From positions 1-64,000 of the forward strand of contig NZ_JACHIH010000008.1 of assembly GCF_014203125.1 (NCBI RefSeq): a stretch of DNA of 64,000 nt. The letters are read 5' to 3'. The stretch is from Rhodopseudomonas rhenobacensis (GTDB taxonomy: Bacteria > Pseudomonadota > Alphaproteobacteria > Rhizobiales > Xanthobacteraceae). Under the pieces are notes generated by a model. That model saw only the letters and a program-made list of their open reading frames with translations. It ran no database searches and was not told where the DNA came from. Positions 27,597-36,809 of this stretch are shown one piece after another. A program made the position numbers and the translations under genes. The number at the start of each line of letters is the position of its first letter. Within the stretch, counting starts at the first letter, position 1.

Positions 27597-28160
27597 ATGA
27601 ATATTGAAACGTTGAGCATTTCGGGTTTGCTGCTGGTGACCCCCAAAAAACACGGTGACCAGCGCGGGTTCTTCTCAGAGACCTTTCGCGCCGATGTGTT
27701 TGCAGCCGCCGGCGGCGACGCGAACTTCGTGCAGGATAATCATGTTCTCTCGACGCAGCGTGGCGTCGTTCGCGGCCTGCACTTTCAGACCCCGCCGCAT
27801 GCGCAGGGCAAATTGGTCAGGTGCACCCGCGGCGCGATCCTCGACGTCGCGGTCGACATCCGGGTGGGCTCGCCGACCTACGGACAGCATGTCGCCGCCG
27901 AGTTGTCGGCGGAGAACTGGCGGCAATTGTGGGTGCCCCCCGGGTTTGCTCACGGCTACGTCACATTGGAAGACAATTGTGAGGTGATCTATAAAGTCAC
28001 CGACTATTACGCGCCGGACTGCGATCGCGGGATCGCCTGGGACGACCCGGCGCTGGCGATCGATTGGCGGATTCCGGCCTCCGACATCATTCTTTCCGAC
28101 AAGGACAAGAAGCAGCCGCGCCTTCAGGATGCTGCTGCAGCCTTCCACTTTGCCAGCTAG
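27597..28160 (+). CDS. rfbC: dTDP-4-dehydrorhamnose 3,5-epimerase
   Basis: 187 residues, the normal RmlC length. The catalytic His62 is in V-V-R-G-L-H-F-Q, the acid Tyr131 in C-E-V-I-Y-K-V-T-D, and the dTDP-binding D-Q-R-G-F-F-S-E-T-F is near residue 21. It epimerises dTDP-4-keto-6-deoxyglucose at C3 and C5, the third step to dTDP-L-rhamnose. First gene of the rfbC-B-D-A cluster, nine bases before rfbB. Confidence 0.97.
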   Translation: MNIETLSISGLLLVTPKKHGDQRGFFSETFRADVFAAAGGDANFVQDNHVLSTQRGVVRGLHFQTPPHAQGKLVRCTRGAILDVAVDIRVGSPTYGQHVAAELSAENWRQLWVPPGFAHGYVTLEDNCEVIYKVTDYYAPDCDRGIAWDDPALAIDWRIPASDIILSDKDKKQPRLQDAAAAFHFAS

Positions 28161-28169
28161 GAGTCGAGA

Positions 28170-29222
28170 ATGCGCGTGATCGTCACGGGGGGCGCCGGCT
28201 TCATCGGCTCGGCGGTGTGCCGGCATTTTATCGACGACCTGCAGTACGACGTCGTCGTCGTCGACAAGATGACCTATGCGGGAAACCTCGCCTCGCTGGC
28301 GCCGGTGGCGTCCAGTCCGCACTACGTGTTCGAAAAGCACGACATTTGCGATGCCGACGCGGTCAAGGCGATCTTCGACAAGTATCAGCCGGACGCCGTG
28401 GTGCATCTCGCCGCCGAAAGCCACGTCGACCGCTCGATCTCCGGCTCCGACGTGTTCGTCAAGACCAACGTGCTCGGCAGCTTTACGCTGCTGGAAGCGG
28501 CGCGCCGCTACCTTGCCTCCCGCCGCAACAGTCATGGTCCGGAGTTTCGCTTCATTCACGTCTCCACCGACGAGGTGTACGGGTCGCTGGGCGAGGACGG
28601 GCTGTTCACCGAAACCACCCCTTATGATCCCAGTTCGCCGTATTCGGCGACCAAGGCGGCGTCCGACCACCTCGCCAAGGCTTGGCAGCGCACCTATGGC
28701 CTGCCGGTGATCGTGTCGAACTGCTCCAACAATTACGGGCCCTATCACTTTCCGGAAAAGCTGATTCCGCTGGTGATCCTGAACGCGCTCGATCGCAAGC
28801 CGCTGCCGGTCTATGGCGACGGCTCCAACGTCCGCGACTGGCTGTATGTCGAGGATCACGCGCGCGCGCTCGGCGTCATCCTGGCCAAGGGCCTGCCGGG
28901 CGAGACCTACAACATCGGCGGGCGGAACGAACGCCAGAACATCGACGTGGTGCGGCAGATCTGCACCTGGATGGATCGGCTGCGGCCCGCCGAGACCTCC
29001 CACCACGATCTGATCACCTTCGTGACGGACCGTCCCGGGCATGATCATCGCTATGCGATCGACGCGACCAAGCTGGAAACCGAACTCGGCTGGCGCGCCC
29101 ACGAGACTTTCGAGACCGGGATTGAAAAGACCGTGCGTTGGTATCTCGATCGAGCGGATTGGTGGAAGCCGTTGCGCGATCGCGTCTACGGCGGCGAGCG
29201 CCTCGGCCTCGTGAAGGCGTGA
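28170..29222 (+). CDS. rfbB: dTDP-glucose 4,6-dehydratase
   Basis: 350 residues. NAD-binding G-G-A-G-F-I-G at 7-13, [10 protein letters not shown], the catalytic S-T-D-E-V-Y-G and Y-S-A-T-K-A pair, and [13 protein letters not shown] are all present. It converts dTDP-glucose to dTDP-4-keto-6-deoxyglucose. GGAGTCGAG-like bases precede the ATG. Its stop overlaps the Shine-Dalgarno of rfbD. Confidence 0.97.
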   Translation: MRVIVTGGAGFIGSAVCRHFIDDLQYDVVVVDKMTYAGNLASLAPVASSPHYVFEKHDICDADAVKAIFDKYQPDAVVHLAAESHVDRSISGSDVFVKTNVLGSFTLLEAARRYLASRRNSHGPEFRFIHVSTDEVYGSLGEDGLFTETTPYDPSSPYSATKAASDHLAKAWQRTYGLPVIVSNCSNNYGPYHFPEKLIPLVILNALDRKPLPVYGDGSNVRDWLYVEDHARALGVILAKGLPGETYNIGGRNERQNIDVVRQICTWMDRLRPAETSHHDLITFVTDRPGHDHRYAIDATKLETELGWRAHETFETGIEKTVRWYLDRADWWKPLRDRVYGGERLGLVKA

Positions 29223-29230
29223 GGGGCGCA

Positions 29231-30121
29231 ATGCGGCTTTACGTGATTGGCGCCGAGGGCCAGGTGGCCCGCTCGCTGCGCGAGGCGGCCACGGACGCGC
29301 CCGGCGTCGTTTTCGGCTACGGCGCGCGGCCCGAGGTCGATCTGCTGCAGCCCGACACGCTGGCGCGAGCGATCGACGATTTCCGCCCGGACATTGTGAT
29401 CAACCCGGCCGCCTATACGGCGGTCGACAAGGCCGAAGCAGAACCGGAGCAAGCCTTTGCGCTGAACCGCGACGGCGCGCGGGCCGCCGCGCGGATCGCG
29501 GCCGAGCGTGGACTGCCGATCATCCATCTTTCGACCGACTATGTTTTCGACGGCGCCAAGCAGGGGCCCTATGTCGAGAGCGATGCGGTCGCACCGCAAG
29601 GCGTTTACGGGCGATCCAAGCTCGAGGGAGAACTGGCGGTCGCTGTGGCAAACCCAAGGCACATCGTGCTGCGCACCGCATGGGTGTATGCGCCGTTCGG
29701 CGGTAATTTTGTCCGCACCATGCTCCGGCTGGCGGCCGAGCGCGACCGGCTCCGCGTGGTCGATGACCAGCGGGGATGTCCGACCTACGCGCCGGACATT
29801 GCCGATGCGATCATCGCGGTGGCGCGGCGCTGGGCGGATTCCGGCTGGAGTTCGCAGCTCGCGGGTGTTACCCATCTGGCCGGTCCCGACGCGCTGACCT
29901 GGTGCGGATTTGCGCGCGAGATCATCGCGGGTTCTGCAGCTCGCGGCGGGCGCTCGGTGCCGGTCGATCCGATTAGCACGGCGGATTATCCCACGCCCGC
30001 GGCCCGGCCCGCCAATTCGCAGCTGTCGACCGTGCGACTGAATTCGACGTTCGGGGTTCATCTTCCGCCAATGACGCAGTCGCTGGCGAACTGTTTGGAT
30101 CGACTGCTGGGCAATAGATAG
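29231..30121 (+). CDS. rfbD: dTDP-4-dehydrorhamnose reductase
   Basis: 296 residues from the ATG at 29231, with GAGGGG directly overlapping the rfbB stop. Rossmann G-A-E-G-Q-V-A (the third Gly of G-x-x-G-x-x-G is Ala), N-P-A-A-Y-T-A-V-D-K-A-E, L-S-T-D-Y-V-F-D-G and Y-G-R-S-K-L-E-G-E with catalytic Tyr/Lys are typical of RmlD. It makes dTDP-L-rhamnose with NAD(P)H. Upstream in-frame codons from 29138 overlap rfbB and are not used. Confidence 0.96.
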   Translation: MRLYVIGAEGQVARSLREAATDAPGVVFGYGARPEVDLLQPDTLARAIDDFRPDIVINPAAYTAVDKAEAEPEQAFALNRDGARAAARIAAERGLPIIHLSTDYVFDGAKQGPYVESDAVAPQGVYGRSKLEGELAVAVANPRHIVLRTAWVYAPFGGNFVRTMLRLAAERDRLRVVDDQRGCPTYAPDIADAIIAVARRWADSGWSSQLAGVTHLAGPDALTWCGFAREIIAGSAARGGRSVPVDPISTADYPTPAARPANSQLSTVRLNSTFGVHLPPMTQSLANCLDRLLGNR

Positions 30122-30130
30122 GGGACGATA

Positions 30131-31006
30131 GTGAAGGGTATTATTCTCGCGGGAGGAAGCGGCTCGCGGCTTTTCCCGATGACGCTGGTGACCTCCAAGC
30201 AGCTGTTGCCGGTGTACGATAAGCCGATGATCTACTACCCGCTGACGACGCTGATGCTGGCGGGCATCCGTGAGATCCTGGTGATCTCGACCCCGCATGA
30301 CCTGCCGCTGTTCCAGGCGCTGCTCGGCGACGGCAGCCAGTGGGGATTGTCGCTGTCCTACGCGCCGCAGCCGAAGCCGGAAGGCCTGGCGCAGGCCTTC
30401 ATCATCGGAGCGAAATTCGTCGAAGGCGGTCCGTCGGCGCTGATTCTCGGCGACAACATCTTCTTCGGCCATGGCCTGCCGGTGCTGCTGGCGAATGCCA
30501 CCGCCCGGACCAGCGGCGCGACCGTGTTCGCCTACCGGGTTTCCGATCCGGAACGTTACGGCGTGGTCGCCTTCGACGGCGCAGGCAAGGCGACCTCGAT
30601 CGAAGAAAAACCCGCGCAGCCGAAGTCGAATTTTGCGGTGACGGGGCTGTATTTTTACGATCAGCAGGTGGTCGATTTCGCCGCCGATATCAAGCCCTCG
30701 GCCCGCGGCGAGCTGGAGATCACCGACCTCAACCAGGTCTATCTGTCGCGCGGCGAGCTCGCCGTCGAGCGCATGGGCCGCGGCTTTACCTGGCTGGATA
30801 CCGGCACTCCGGACAGCCTGCTCGAGGCGGCGGACTTCGTGGCGACGCTGGAAAAGCGCCAGGGCTTTCGCATCGCCTGTCCGGAGGAGGTCGCCTTCAA
30901 CGCGGGGTTCATCGACCGCGAGCAGCTGCTGCAGCTCGGCGTTGCGATGGGAAAAAGTGAGTACGCCCGCTACGTCAGGGGGCTGGCGTCACAACCTGTC
31001 TGGTGA
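30131..31006 (+). CDS. rfbA: Glucose-1-phosphate thymidylyltransferase
   Basis: 291 residues from a GTG. The nucleotidyltransferase signature [35 protein letters not shown] and I-E-E-K-P are all present. It makes dTDP-glucose from dTTP and glucose-1-phosphate, the first step of the rhamnose pathway. Its 3' end overlaps that of the convergent membrane transferase gene by 18 bases. Confidence 0.97.
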   Translation: MKGIILAGGSGSRLFPMTLVTSKQLLPVYDKPMIYYPLTTLMLAGIREILVISTPHDLPLFQALLGDGSQWGLSLSYAPQPKPEGLAQAFIIGAKFVEGGPSALILGDNIFFGHGLPVLLANATARTSGATVFAYRVSDPERYGVVAFDGAGKATSIEEKPAQPKSNFAVTGLYFYDQQVVDFAADIKPSARGELEITDLNQVYLSRGELAVERMGRGFTWLDTGTPDSLLEAADFVATLEKRQGFRIACPEEVAFNAGFIDREQLLQLGVAMGKSEYARYVRGLASQPVW

Positions 31007-32557
31007 GAGCAATTCACAGCCGCCGAATTCGCCCAGCTGTTTGCGCCCGGCGAGAAACGCGGTGATGAGCGGCGCGTTATCCTTGTAGCCGGGAATCTGG
31101 CCCGGACAAACCACGATGCCGGCCAGCGGCGCATCCCCCAGGAACCGCTGCGGATCGTTGAGGATGCTCTCGAGCAGCGGCCTTGGCGTCCAGCTGGCGA
31201 TCGCCAGTGAGCGTCGCTTCGAAAGATACGGGACGGCAGAGGACCAATCGTTTCCAATCACGATGAGAGACTGGCGCTCGTCGGTGGTGTCGTGCGCGAA
31301 CTGGGCGACCCGCAGCAGCGGCTGCTGGCTGTAGTCCTGGGTCATATACGGCGAGAAGCGTTCGTAGAAGAACAGCAACTGACCGGCGACGATCACCACG
31401 GTAAGGGTGACCGCCAGCGCACGCTGCGCGGACTCGTAGATCTGCCCCAGGCCAAATCCGATCGCGGCGATCAGAAAGATCGCATTGGCGTATTGGTAGT
31501 AATTGTGGACGATGTGAAGGTTGGTGAACACCAGGAATGGAATCACAAAACCGATCAGCGCGAGGACCGCGGCGGTCATCATGCGCCGGCTGGTCAGCGT
31601 CGCGCCCAACACGATCAGTCCGACGAGCACGAAACGGCCGAGCACGTCGGGGAGCACCCGGTGGCGGATGGTATCGATCCACAGCAAGGTGCTCAGCTTC
31701 TGGTTGATGCTGCCGAAATTCCAGGTCGTCAGGGCTTCAGAGGTCAGCAATTGCCCGAACGGATTGCCCAGTTTGATCCGGTCGGAATACCACACCCATA
31801 TGATGCCGACCACGAACGGCAGCAGCAGGTTGACGGTGGTCAGCAATGCCATCCGGACAAAGCGGGCGCGCGGTTCGGCGTGGAGACAGTTCCAAAGCCG
31901 CACCAGCGTCAGAACGCCGCCGATCACGGCGAACGCAGGGAACGTCGTCGATTTCGCCAAGGTCGCAAGGCATCCGCAGAGCACCGCTGCGAGCAGCCAG
32001 TAGCGGTTCGGCGCTACGAAGTAGCGCGCGGTGAGCGCAAGCCAACTGATCGAGAAGAACAGCGCGCAGGATTCCACCAGAAACGTCCGGCTCCAGTACA
32101 GATAGAGCGGCGACGTGAGGTAGAGTATCGCGGTGGCCAGATAGGTCGTGCGGCGAAAGCCGGCGGTCTTGTAAAGCAGGCCGAGCGGTAGCAGCACCGC
32201 CAGGAAGAAGCCGAACCCGACCAGCCGGCCGGCAACGTCGAGCGGAATGCCGGTCCATGCTACAGCCGCGGTCAAAAGTTGGAAGATCGGGAATTCGAAT
32301 GGTACCGACCACGGATAGCCGAGCACCGGAGTTTCATAGGCGAGCCAGGGACCGCCCTTCAAAATCGTGTAGGCGGTCAGCGCGGTCTGGGTCTGCCGGA
32401 AGGAATGCAGATCTATCAGCGGATTGGTGATGCCGGTGCAGAGGACGATCAAGGCGTGGACGATCGCCAAACCGAGCAGGAGCGTCAGTACCTTGCGCCA
32501 GGCATCGCTCGCCGGGACTGCCGCGATCGAAATATTGGAAGAAATACCACGCTGCAT
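30989..32557 (-). CDS. GT39-type membrane glycosyltransferase (paralogue 1)
   Basis: 522 residues from the ATG at 32557; longer in-frame starts (32668, 32821) exist but add non-conserved sequence. About ten hydrophobic segments; the first periplasmic loop has [13 protein letters not shown], resembling the D-x-H-x-x-x-x-Q motifs of dolichyl/undecaprenyl-phosphate-sugar transferases (ArnT/PMT_2 group). It ends C-E-L-L-S-P-D-R-L. It is strongly similar throughout to the protein at 42400, including [10 protein letters not shown]. It probably uses a polyprenyl-phospho-sugar donor on the periplasmic face. Convergent with rfbA. Confidence 0.82.
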   Translation of the reverse strand: MQRGISSNISIAAVPASDAWRKVLTLLLGLAIVHALIVLCTGITNPLIDLHSFRQTQTALTAYTILKGGPWLAYETPVLGYPWSVPFEFPIFQLLTAAVAWTGIPLDVAGRLVGFGFFLAVLLPLGLLYKTAGFRRTTYLATAILYLTSPLYLYWSRTFLVESCALFFSISWLALTARYFVAPNRYWLLAAVLCGCLATLAKSTTFPAFAVIGGVLTLVRLWNCLHAEPRARFVRMALLTTVNLLLPFVVGIIWVWYSDRIKLGNPFGQLLTSEALTTWNFGSINQKLSTLLWIDTIRHRVLPDVLGRFVLVGLIVLGATLTSRRMMTAAVLALIGFVIPFLVFTNLHIVHNYYQYANAIFLIAAIGFGLGQIYESAQRALAVTLTVVIVAGQLLFFYERFSPYMTQDYSQQPLLRVAQFAHDTTDERQSLIVIGNDWSSAVPYLSKRRSLAIASWTPRPLLESILNDPQRFLGDAPLAGIVVCPGQIPGYKDNAPLITAFLAGRKQLGEFGGCELLSPDRL

Positions 32558-32877
32558 TGTTCTGGACTCGCTCCAGCCGATCTTGGCTGCAAATCCCAAA
32601 GCTCGTCGCAACGGATGAAATGATTGCGGCGTGGAAGCGGTGAGTTGCCCCTCGAAAAGCGCGGACATTTGAACGCGAACATTCGCTTTGTCAATCAACG
32701 TTGAAGATCGTTGAGACTTGCGAGGCACGAAAGGCATGCCGACAGGGGCCGTTCCCGCCGCCCGGCGGATCTGCGGCGTGCACGTTGCCGCTGTTCTTGG
32801 AACTCGAAGTCTCGGTGACAAATACTCGGATCAACCGCGAGTGGGATTTCGACGACGAGTGTTCGTCAAGTCTCCGC

Positions 32878-32917
32878 GGGAAGTAGCCATCGATCACGGG
32901 AAGTAGTCATCTATCAA
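32878..32917. repeat. Imperfect 20-bp tandem duplication
   Basis: GGGAAGTAGCCATCGATCAC (32878-32897) is followed at once by GGGAAGTAGTCATCTATCAA (32898-32917), 17 of 20 identical. Function unknown. Confidence 0.75.
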
Positions 32918-33017
32918 CCGACAGCTGATCGCGCGCGGTGCCGCGATACATAGCGTCAATCGCGACCCCAGCGGTAAGGCGGCCGTTGCAGGGGCGAGCG
33001 CCTCCCGTGGTCTGGCC

Positions 33018-33143
33018 TAAGAGCCTGACTCAACGCGTGCCGCCCCTGGATTGCTTCGCTGTTCGGGCGGCGCTGCGCGCCGCCCTCGGCTCGCAATGAC
33101 AAAACCCCTGGTTTTGCTCGCTGCTTTTTCGGTCAGGCTCTAA
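33018..33143. mobile_element. MITE-like inverted-repeat element flanked by TAA
   Basis: GAGCCTGAC at 33021-33029 and its reverse complement GTCAGGCTC at 33132-33140 are terminal inverted repeats, flanked on both sides by TAA (33018-33020 and 33141-33143), as expected for a short target-site duplication. The interior has further self-complementary GC stretches (C-rich near 33040-33050, GGGCGGCGCTGCGCGCCGCCC near 33065-33085) and the segment CTGGATTGCTTCGCT...GCTCGCAATGAC, which I recognise as a common palindromic repeat of alphaproteobacterial intergenic DNA. No coding capacity. Confidence 0.65.
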
Positions 33144-33302
33144 GGTTACAAAATGTACTGTCAGCAGCGCTGGTAACAGGATCAATCCCGAAAAGGTTGC
33201 GTTTTCAAAGCGGTGGTGAACAGCGGAGCGGCCATATTCTGTTTGACTAGACCAGAGGTTTAAGCCAATAAAGTTGCAATATTCCGGGGCGGGCAGTGTA
33301 TT

Positions 33303-36300
33303 ATGGAGAATCCTGCGGGGGCGTCGTCATACTGGTGGTACGAGAGGGACCGCGGAAACTTTGAAGACGGGCTTTTCTTGGTGATAGCCGAGGGATTGTT
33401 CCAAGCGGCGCCGCCGTCCGATTTCGACATCTGCATCGTCGGCGGGTTTCTGTCCGACGACATTGTTCCTCAACCGGGGGGCCCGGGTCAAGGGAAGAGT
33501 CGTGAGGCGGAAAAGCGGGTCTGTTGCTGGGGAAGCGGTCTGCTGGCGCCCGGCGCCCTGACCGCAAGCGGCGCCGACCGGCTGGCGATCCTTGCGGTGC
33601 GCGGCCCGCTGACGGCGTCCGCATTGCGGCCCGGCGAATCCATCCCCGTCGGCGAACCGGCGCTGCTGCTGCCGGCGTTGTATCAGCCGCGGCGGGACGT
33701 TCGATACCTCGGAAAGTCTGTCTGTGTTCCGGACCATGACGACAATCGTCCCGACCGGGAAATCCTCGAAGCCAGCGGCTGCGACCTGGTGTTGCGGCCC
33801 CCGGTCGAGGCGAAGCAGCCCGCGATCCACGGCTTCATCGACGCGCTGGCTTCGGCCGGTTTCGTGCTGGCCGGTGCGTTCCATGGCGCAACGATCGCGG
33901 CCGCCTACGGGACGCCGTTTGCGTTCTGGGGAGAGGCCGACGACGAGCAGCCGTTTGCGTGGCGAGACTTCTGTGGGCTGCTCCGCATTGCGCTGACGGT
34001 TCATCCGGACCTCGAAAGCGCCAGAGCGGGCTACGCCAGTATCAAGCCGGCGCTCAAAATCCCGGTGACCTGGCCGATCCTCACCCGGTCGCCGTTCCCG
34101 TTGCGGATGTCCGGTGTCGTCGAGGTTCTCAATTACGAACTGGCTGCGGGAATCTTCGACGCGGCCGACTACAAGGCTGCGCTCGACGGCTTCACGGCTC
34201 AGGCGTCGCAGCTGCATCGGGCGGCCGGGAGCGCCAAAGCACGTCGCGACGCCAATGGCGGAACCGGCGTGCGGGGACTTCTGCTGCAGCGGCATCGGTC
34301 CCCCGAAACATCTGCCGAGCGGTTGCCCTCGGCCGACGAGGGCGCGGCGGACGCCGACGGCCGCGACGCAGAAGACATGGTTGCCCGGAATGGCATGGGG
34401 CAGGCGGATAATATTGACAAGTTGGTCGTTGCGAAGTCACCCCTCGACAGAGAGCGCGGTGACGCCGGTGACGAACAGCAAGGTCGCGACGAATTGTCGA
34501 TCGTGGTCCGGCAGGTGGCGGCGCCGTCGAAGCTGCCGCCACTGCGCCCCAAGTCGCATGACGACGAACTGTTCTCCCGCAAGCTGCACGAAGTGGCGGC
34601 GCAGCTGTCGGCGGCCCAGAATGAACTGACTCGGGTCGGCCACGAGCGGGACGTCCTGTACGGCGAATTGCTTCAGGCGCGCCGGGCGGCGAAGGCTGCG
34701 AGCGGCAACGCGGCCGTCGCGGTCCGCAAATTATTGCCGCTGCTGGATTGGGCGGCGGCCAATCGCGGCTCGCTGCTGTTCGGAGCGGGGCGCCAGATGC
34801 GCTTTCGCCTCACCGGCATTCTCGACTCGATCGCCAGGGATGTCGACGCGATCGAAGCGTACGTCCGGGAGTACAACAAGTTCCGCGGGACGGCGGAGTC
34901 GACCCGTCTGCGCATCCTGCAGACCTGCGTGGAAATCGGATCCGAGCTGATGGATCTGCCGCTGTTCTCCGCCATCGACTACAGTACGATGTATTCCGAC
35001 GTCGCGGCGTCTGGGCTCAGCCCACTCTCGCATTTCGTGACGCGGGGCCGCGCCGAGGATCGCTGTATCCATCCGCTGCTCGACAATCAGTTTTATGGAG
35101 CGAGCCATCCCGAAGTCGCGGCGTTCCAAATGACGCCGTGTCTGCACTACATCCATTACGGGGCGGATAAGGGCTTCGACCCGCATCCGTTGTTCGACTC
35201 CAAGAGCTATCTGGAGCGTTATCCTGACGTCCGGCACAGCGGCTTGACGCCGTTGGAGCATTACATTCGCAATCCGCTGTGCAATCCCCATCCGCTGTTC
35301 GACAGCGCGTATTATCTCGGGCAGAATCCCGATGTCATGGCGGCCGGCCTCAATCCGCTGGTGCATTTCGTGTTGTTCGGCGCGCGCGAGGGGCGGCGGC
35401 CGCACCCGCTGTTTCACACCGAGTATTATCTGGCGGTGAATGCCGACGTGGCGGCGGTGGGGGTCAACCCGCTGGTGCACTACCTGACCTACGGCTGGAA
35501 AGAGGGCCGAGATCCCAATCCGGAATTGTATGGGCAATTGTTGACGTCGGGCTCCGGGCGCAGCAACCCGTTGTTGGAATACCTCGCACGCGGCGAGGCG
35601 TCGTCCGCCAGATCGATCTGGTCGATGCCGGACGCGCGGCTGCGGGAGGGCGGCGCGCCGAGCATCCTGATGATCGACGCGCTGTTTCCGCGGCCCGATC
35701 AGGACTCCGGCTCGCTGGATCAGATCGGCTTCATGCGCATCTTCATCTCGCTCGGGTTCCGGGTGTATTTCTGCCCGACCTGGGAGTTCGGCGGCAATCC
35801 GGAGCGCGAGCAGGAGCTCAGCGCACTGGGCGTCGAGTGCGTCCGGTCGCCGGATTTCCGCAATCTCGACGAGTTCCTGTTGTTCAACGGAAAATCGATC
35901 GTCGCGTCCTTCGTGTCGCGTGTCGCGCTGATGGAGAGTTGCTACGACATTCTGCGCGAATTCTGTCCGCGGTCGCCGATCATCTTCAATACCGTCGACA
36001 TCCACCACCTGCGCGAACAACGTGAAGCCACGCTGCGGCGCGACGAACAACTCGCGCGCAAGGCGCGCGAAACGCGCGCCAAGGAGACCACCTTCATAAA
36101 ATCCTCGGATCTGACCATCGTGGTGTCGCAACGCGAGGCGGAAATGATTTCGAAAGAGGTCGAGGGCGCCAACGTCATCACGATTCCGCTGATCCGCGAA
36201 TGGACCGCGGAGGCGGTGCCGGACTTCGACACGCGAAGGGGCATCTGCTTCATCGGCGGCTTCGCGCACCAGCCGAATGTCGACGCGGTCGAGTATTTCG

Positions 36301-36809
36301 TCGGGTCGATATGGCCCGCGATCGTGCAGCGGCAGCCCGACATGGAGTTTTATATCGTCGGTTCGAATATGCCGCAGCGCCTGCGCGATCTCGACGTCCG
36401 CGGCGTGGTGCCGATCGGCTTCGTCGAGGACCTGCCGGCGTGGCTGGCAAATATAAGGCTCACCGTGGCGCCGCTGCGCTACGGGGCCGGTGCCAAGGGC
36501 AAGATCGTCTCCAGCGTCGGCTCGGGCGTACCCTGCGTGAGCACTGCGATCGGCGCCGAGGGCATGGGCCTGGTGGACGGCGAGACCATCGTGGTGGTCG
36601 ACTCCGAGGCGGCGTTTGCCGAGCAGGTGTTGAGACTCTACAACGACAACGAGCATTGGCAGCGACTGTCGCAGGCGGGGCTCGCGTTCATTCGCGAGAA
36701 CTACTCGCTGGAGGCCGGTCGAGAAATCCTGAAGTCGCATCTGCGGCAACTTGGCGTACGGCTGCCGGGAAATCTGGGGCGATCGGTGGCGGGCCGTCGA
36801 AATGCTTGA
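33303..36809 (+). CDS. Large fusion: pyruvyltransferase-like domain, five 'NPDV' repeats, GT4 glycosyltransferase
   Basis: 1168 residues. Residues ~1-270 resemble a polysaccharide pyruvyl transferase: W-G-S-G-L-L, V-R-G-P-L-T, G-E-P-A-L-L-L-P and F-H-G-A-T-I-A-A-A-Y-G-T-P. A low-complexity charged linker follows to ~430, then a short helical region. Residues 555-741 hold five tandem ~37-residue repeats (F/L-D-x-x-Y-Y-L-x-x-N-P-D-V-x-x-x-G-x-N-P-L-x-H-Y-x-x-x-G-x-x-E-G-R-x-P-H-P). Residues ~780-1150 are a GT4 transferase, with C-F-I-G-G-F-A-H-Q-P-N-V-D-A near 980 and G-A-G-A-K-G-K-I and E-G-M later. The first gene of a tightly linked set; the next start overlaps its stop by eight bases. Confidence 0.8.
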   Translation: MENPAGASSYWWYERDRGNFEDGLFLVIAEGLFQAAPPSDFDICIVGGFLSDDIVPQPGGPGQGKSREAEKRVCCWGSGLLAPGALTASGADRLAILAVRGPLTASALRPGESIPVGEPALLLPALYQPRRDVRYLGKSVCVPDHDDNRPDREILEASGCDLVLRPPVEAKQPAIHGFIDALASAGFVLAGAFHGATIAAAYGTPFAFWGEADDEQPFAWRDFCGLLRIALTVHPDLESARAGYASIKPALKIPVTWPILTRSPFPLRMSGVVEVLNYELAAGIFDAADYKAALDGFTAQASQLHRAAGSAKARRDANGGTGVRGLLLQRHRSPETSAERLPSADEGAADADGRDAEDMVARNGMGQADNIDKLVVAKSPLDRERGDAGDEQQGRDELSIVVRQVAAPSKLPPLRPKSHDDELFSRKLHEVAAQLSAAQNELTRVGHERDVLYGELLQARRAAKAASGNAAVAVRKLLPLLDWAAANRGSLLFGAGRQMRFRLTGILDSIARDVDAIEAYVREYNKFRGTAESTRLRILQTCVEIGSELMDLPLFSAIDYSTMYSDVAASGLSPLSHFVTRGRAEDRCIHPLLDNQFYGASHPEVAAFQMTPCLHYIHYGADKGFDPHPLFDSKSYLERYPDVRHSGLTPLEHYIRNPLCNPHPLFDSAYYLGQNPDVMAAGLNPLVHFVLFGAREGRRPHPLFHTEYYLAVNADVAAVGVNPLVHYLTYGWKEGRDPNPELYGQLLTSGSGRSNPLLEYLARGEASSARSIWSMPDARLREGGAPSILMIDALFPRPDQDSGSLDQIGFMRIFISLGFRVYFCPTWEFGGNPEREQELSALGVECVRSPDFRNLDEFLLFNGKSIVASFVSRVALMESCYDILREFCPRSPIIFNTVDIHHLREQREATLRRDEQLARKARETRAKETTFIKSSDLTIVVSQREAEMISKEVEGANVITIPLIREWTAEAVPDFDTRRGICFIGGFAHQPNVDAVEYFVGSIWPAIVQRQPDMEFYIVGSNMPQRLRDLDVRGVVPIGFVEDLPAWLANIRLTVAPLRYGAGAKGKIVSSVGSGVPCVSTAIGAEGMGLVDGETIVVVDSEAAFAEQVLRLYNDNEHWQRLSQAGLAFIRENYSLEAGREILKSHLRQLGVRLPGNLGRSVAGRRNA

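Larger units (their letters stand above)
32558..33302. other. Non-coding region with tandem repeat and MITE-like element
   Basis: About 745 bases between divergent genes, with no convincing gene. It holds an imperfect 20-bp tandem repeat (32878-32917) and a 126-bp inverted-repeat element (33018-33143), listed separately. AT-rich sequence at 33243-33285 (TTGACT at 33243-33248) may carry the promoter of the 33303 gene. Confidence 0.6.
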
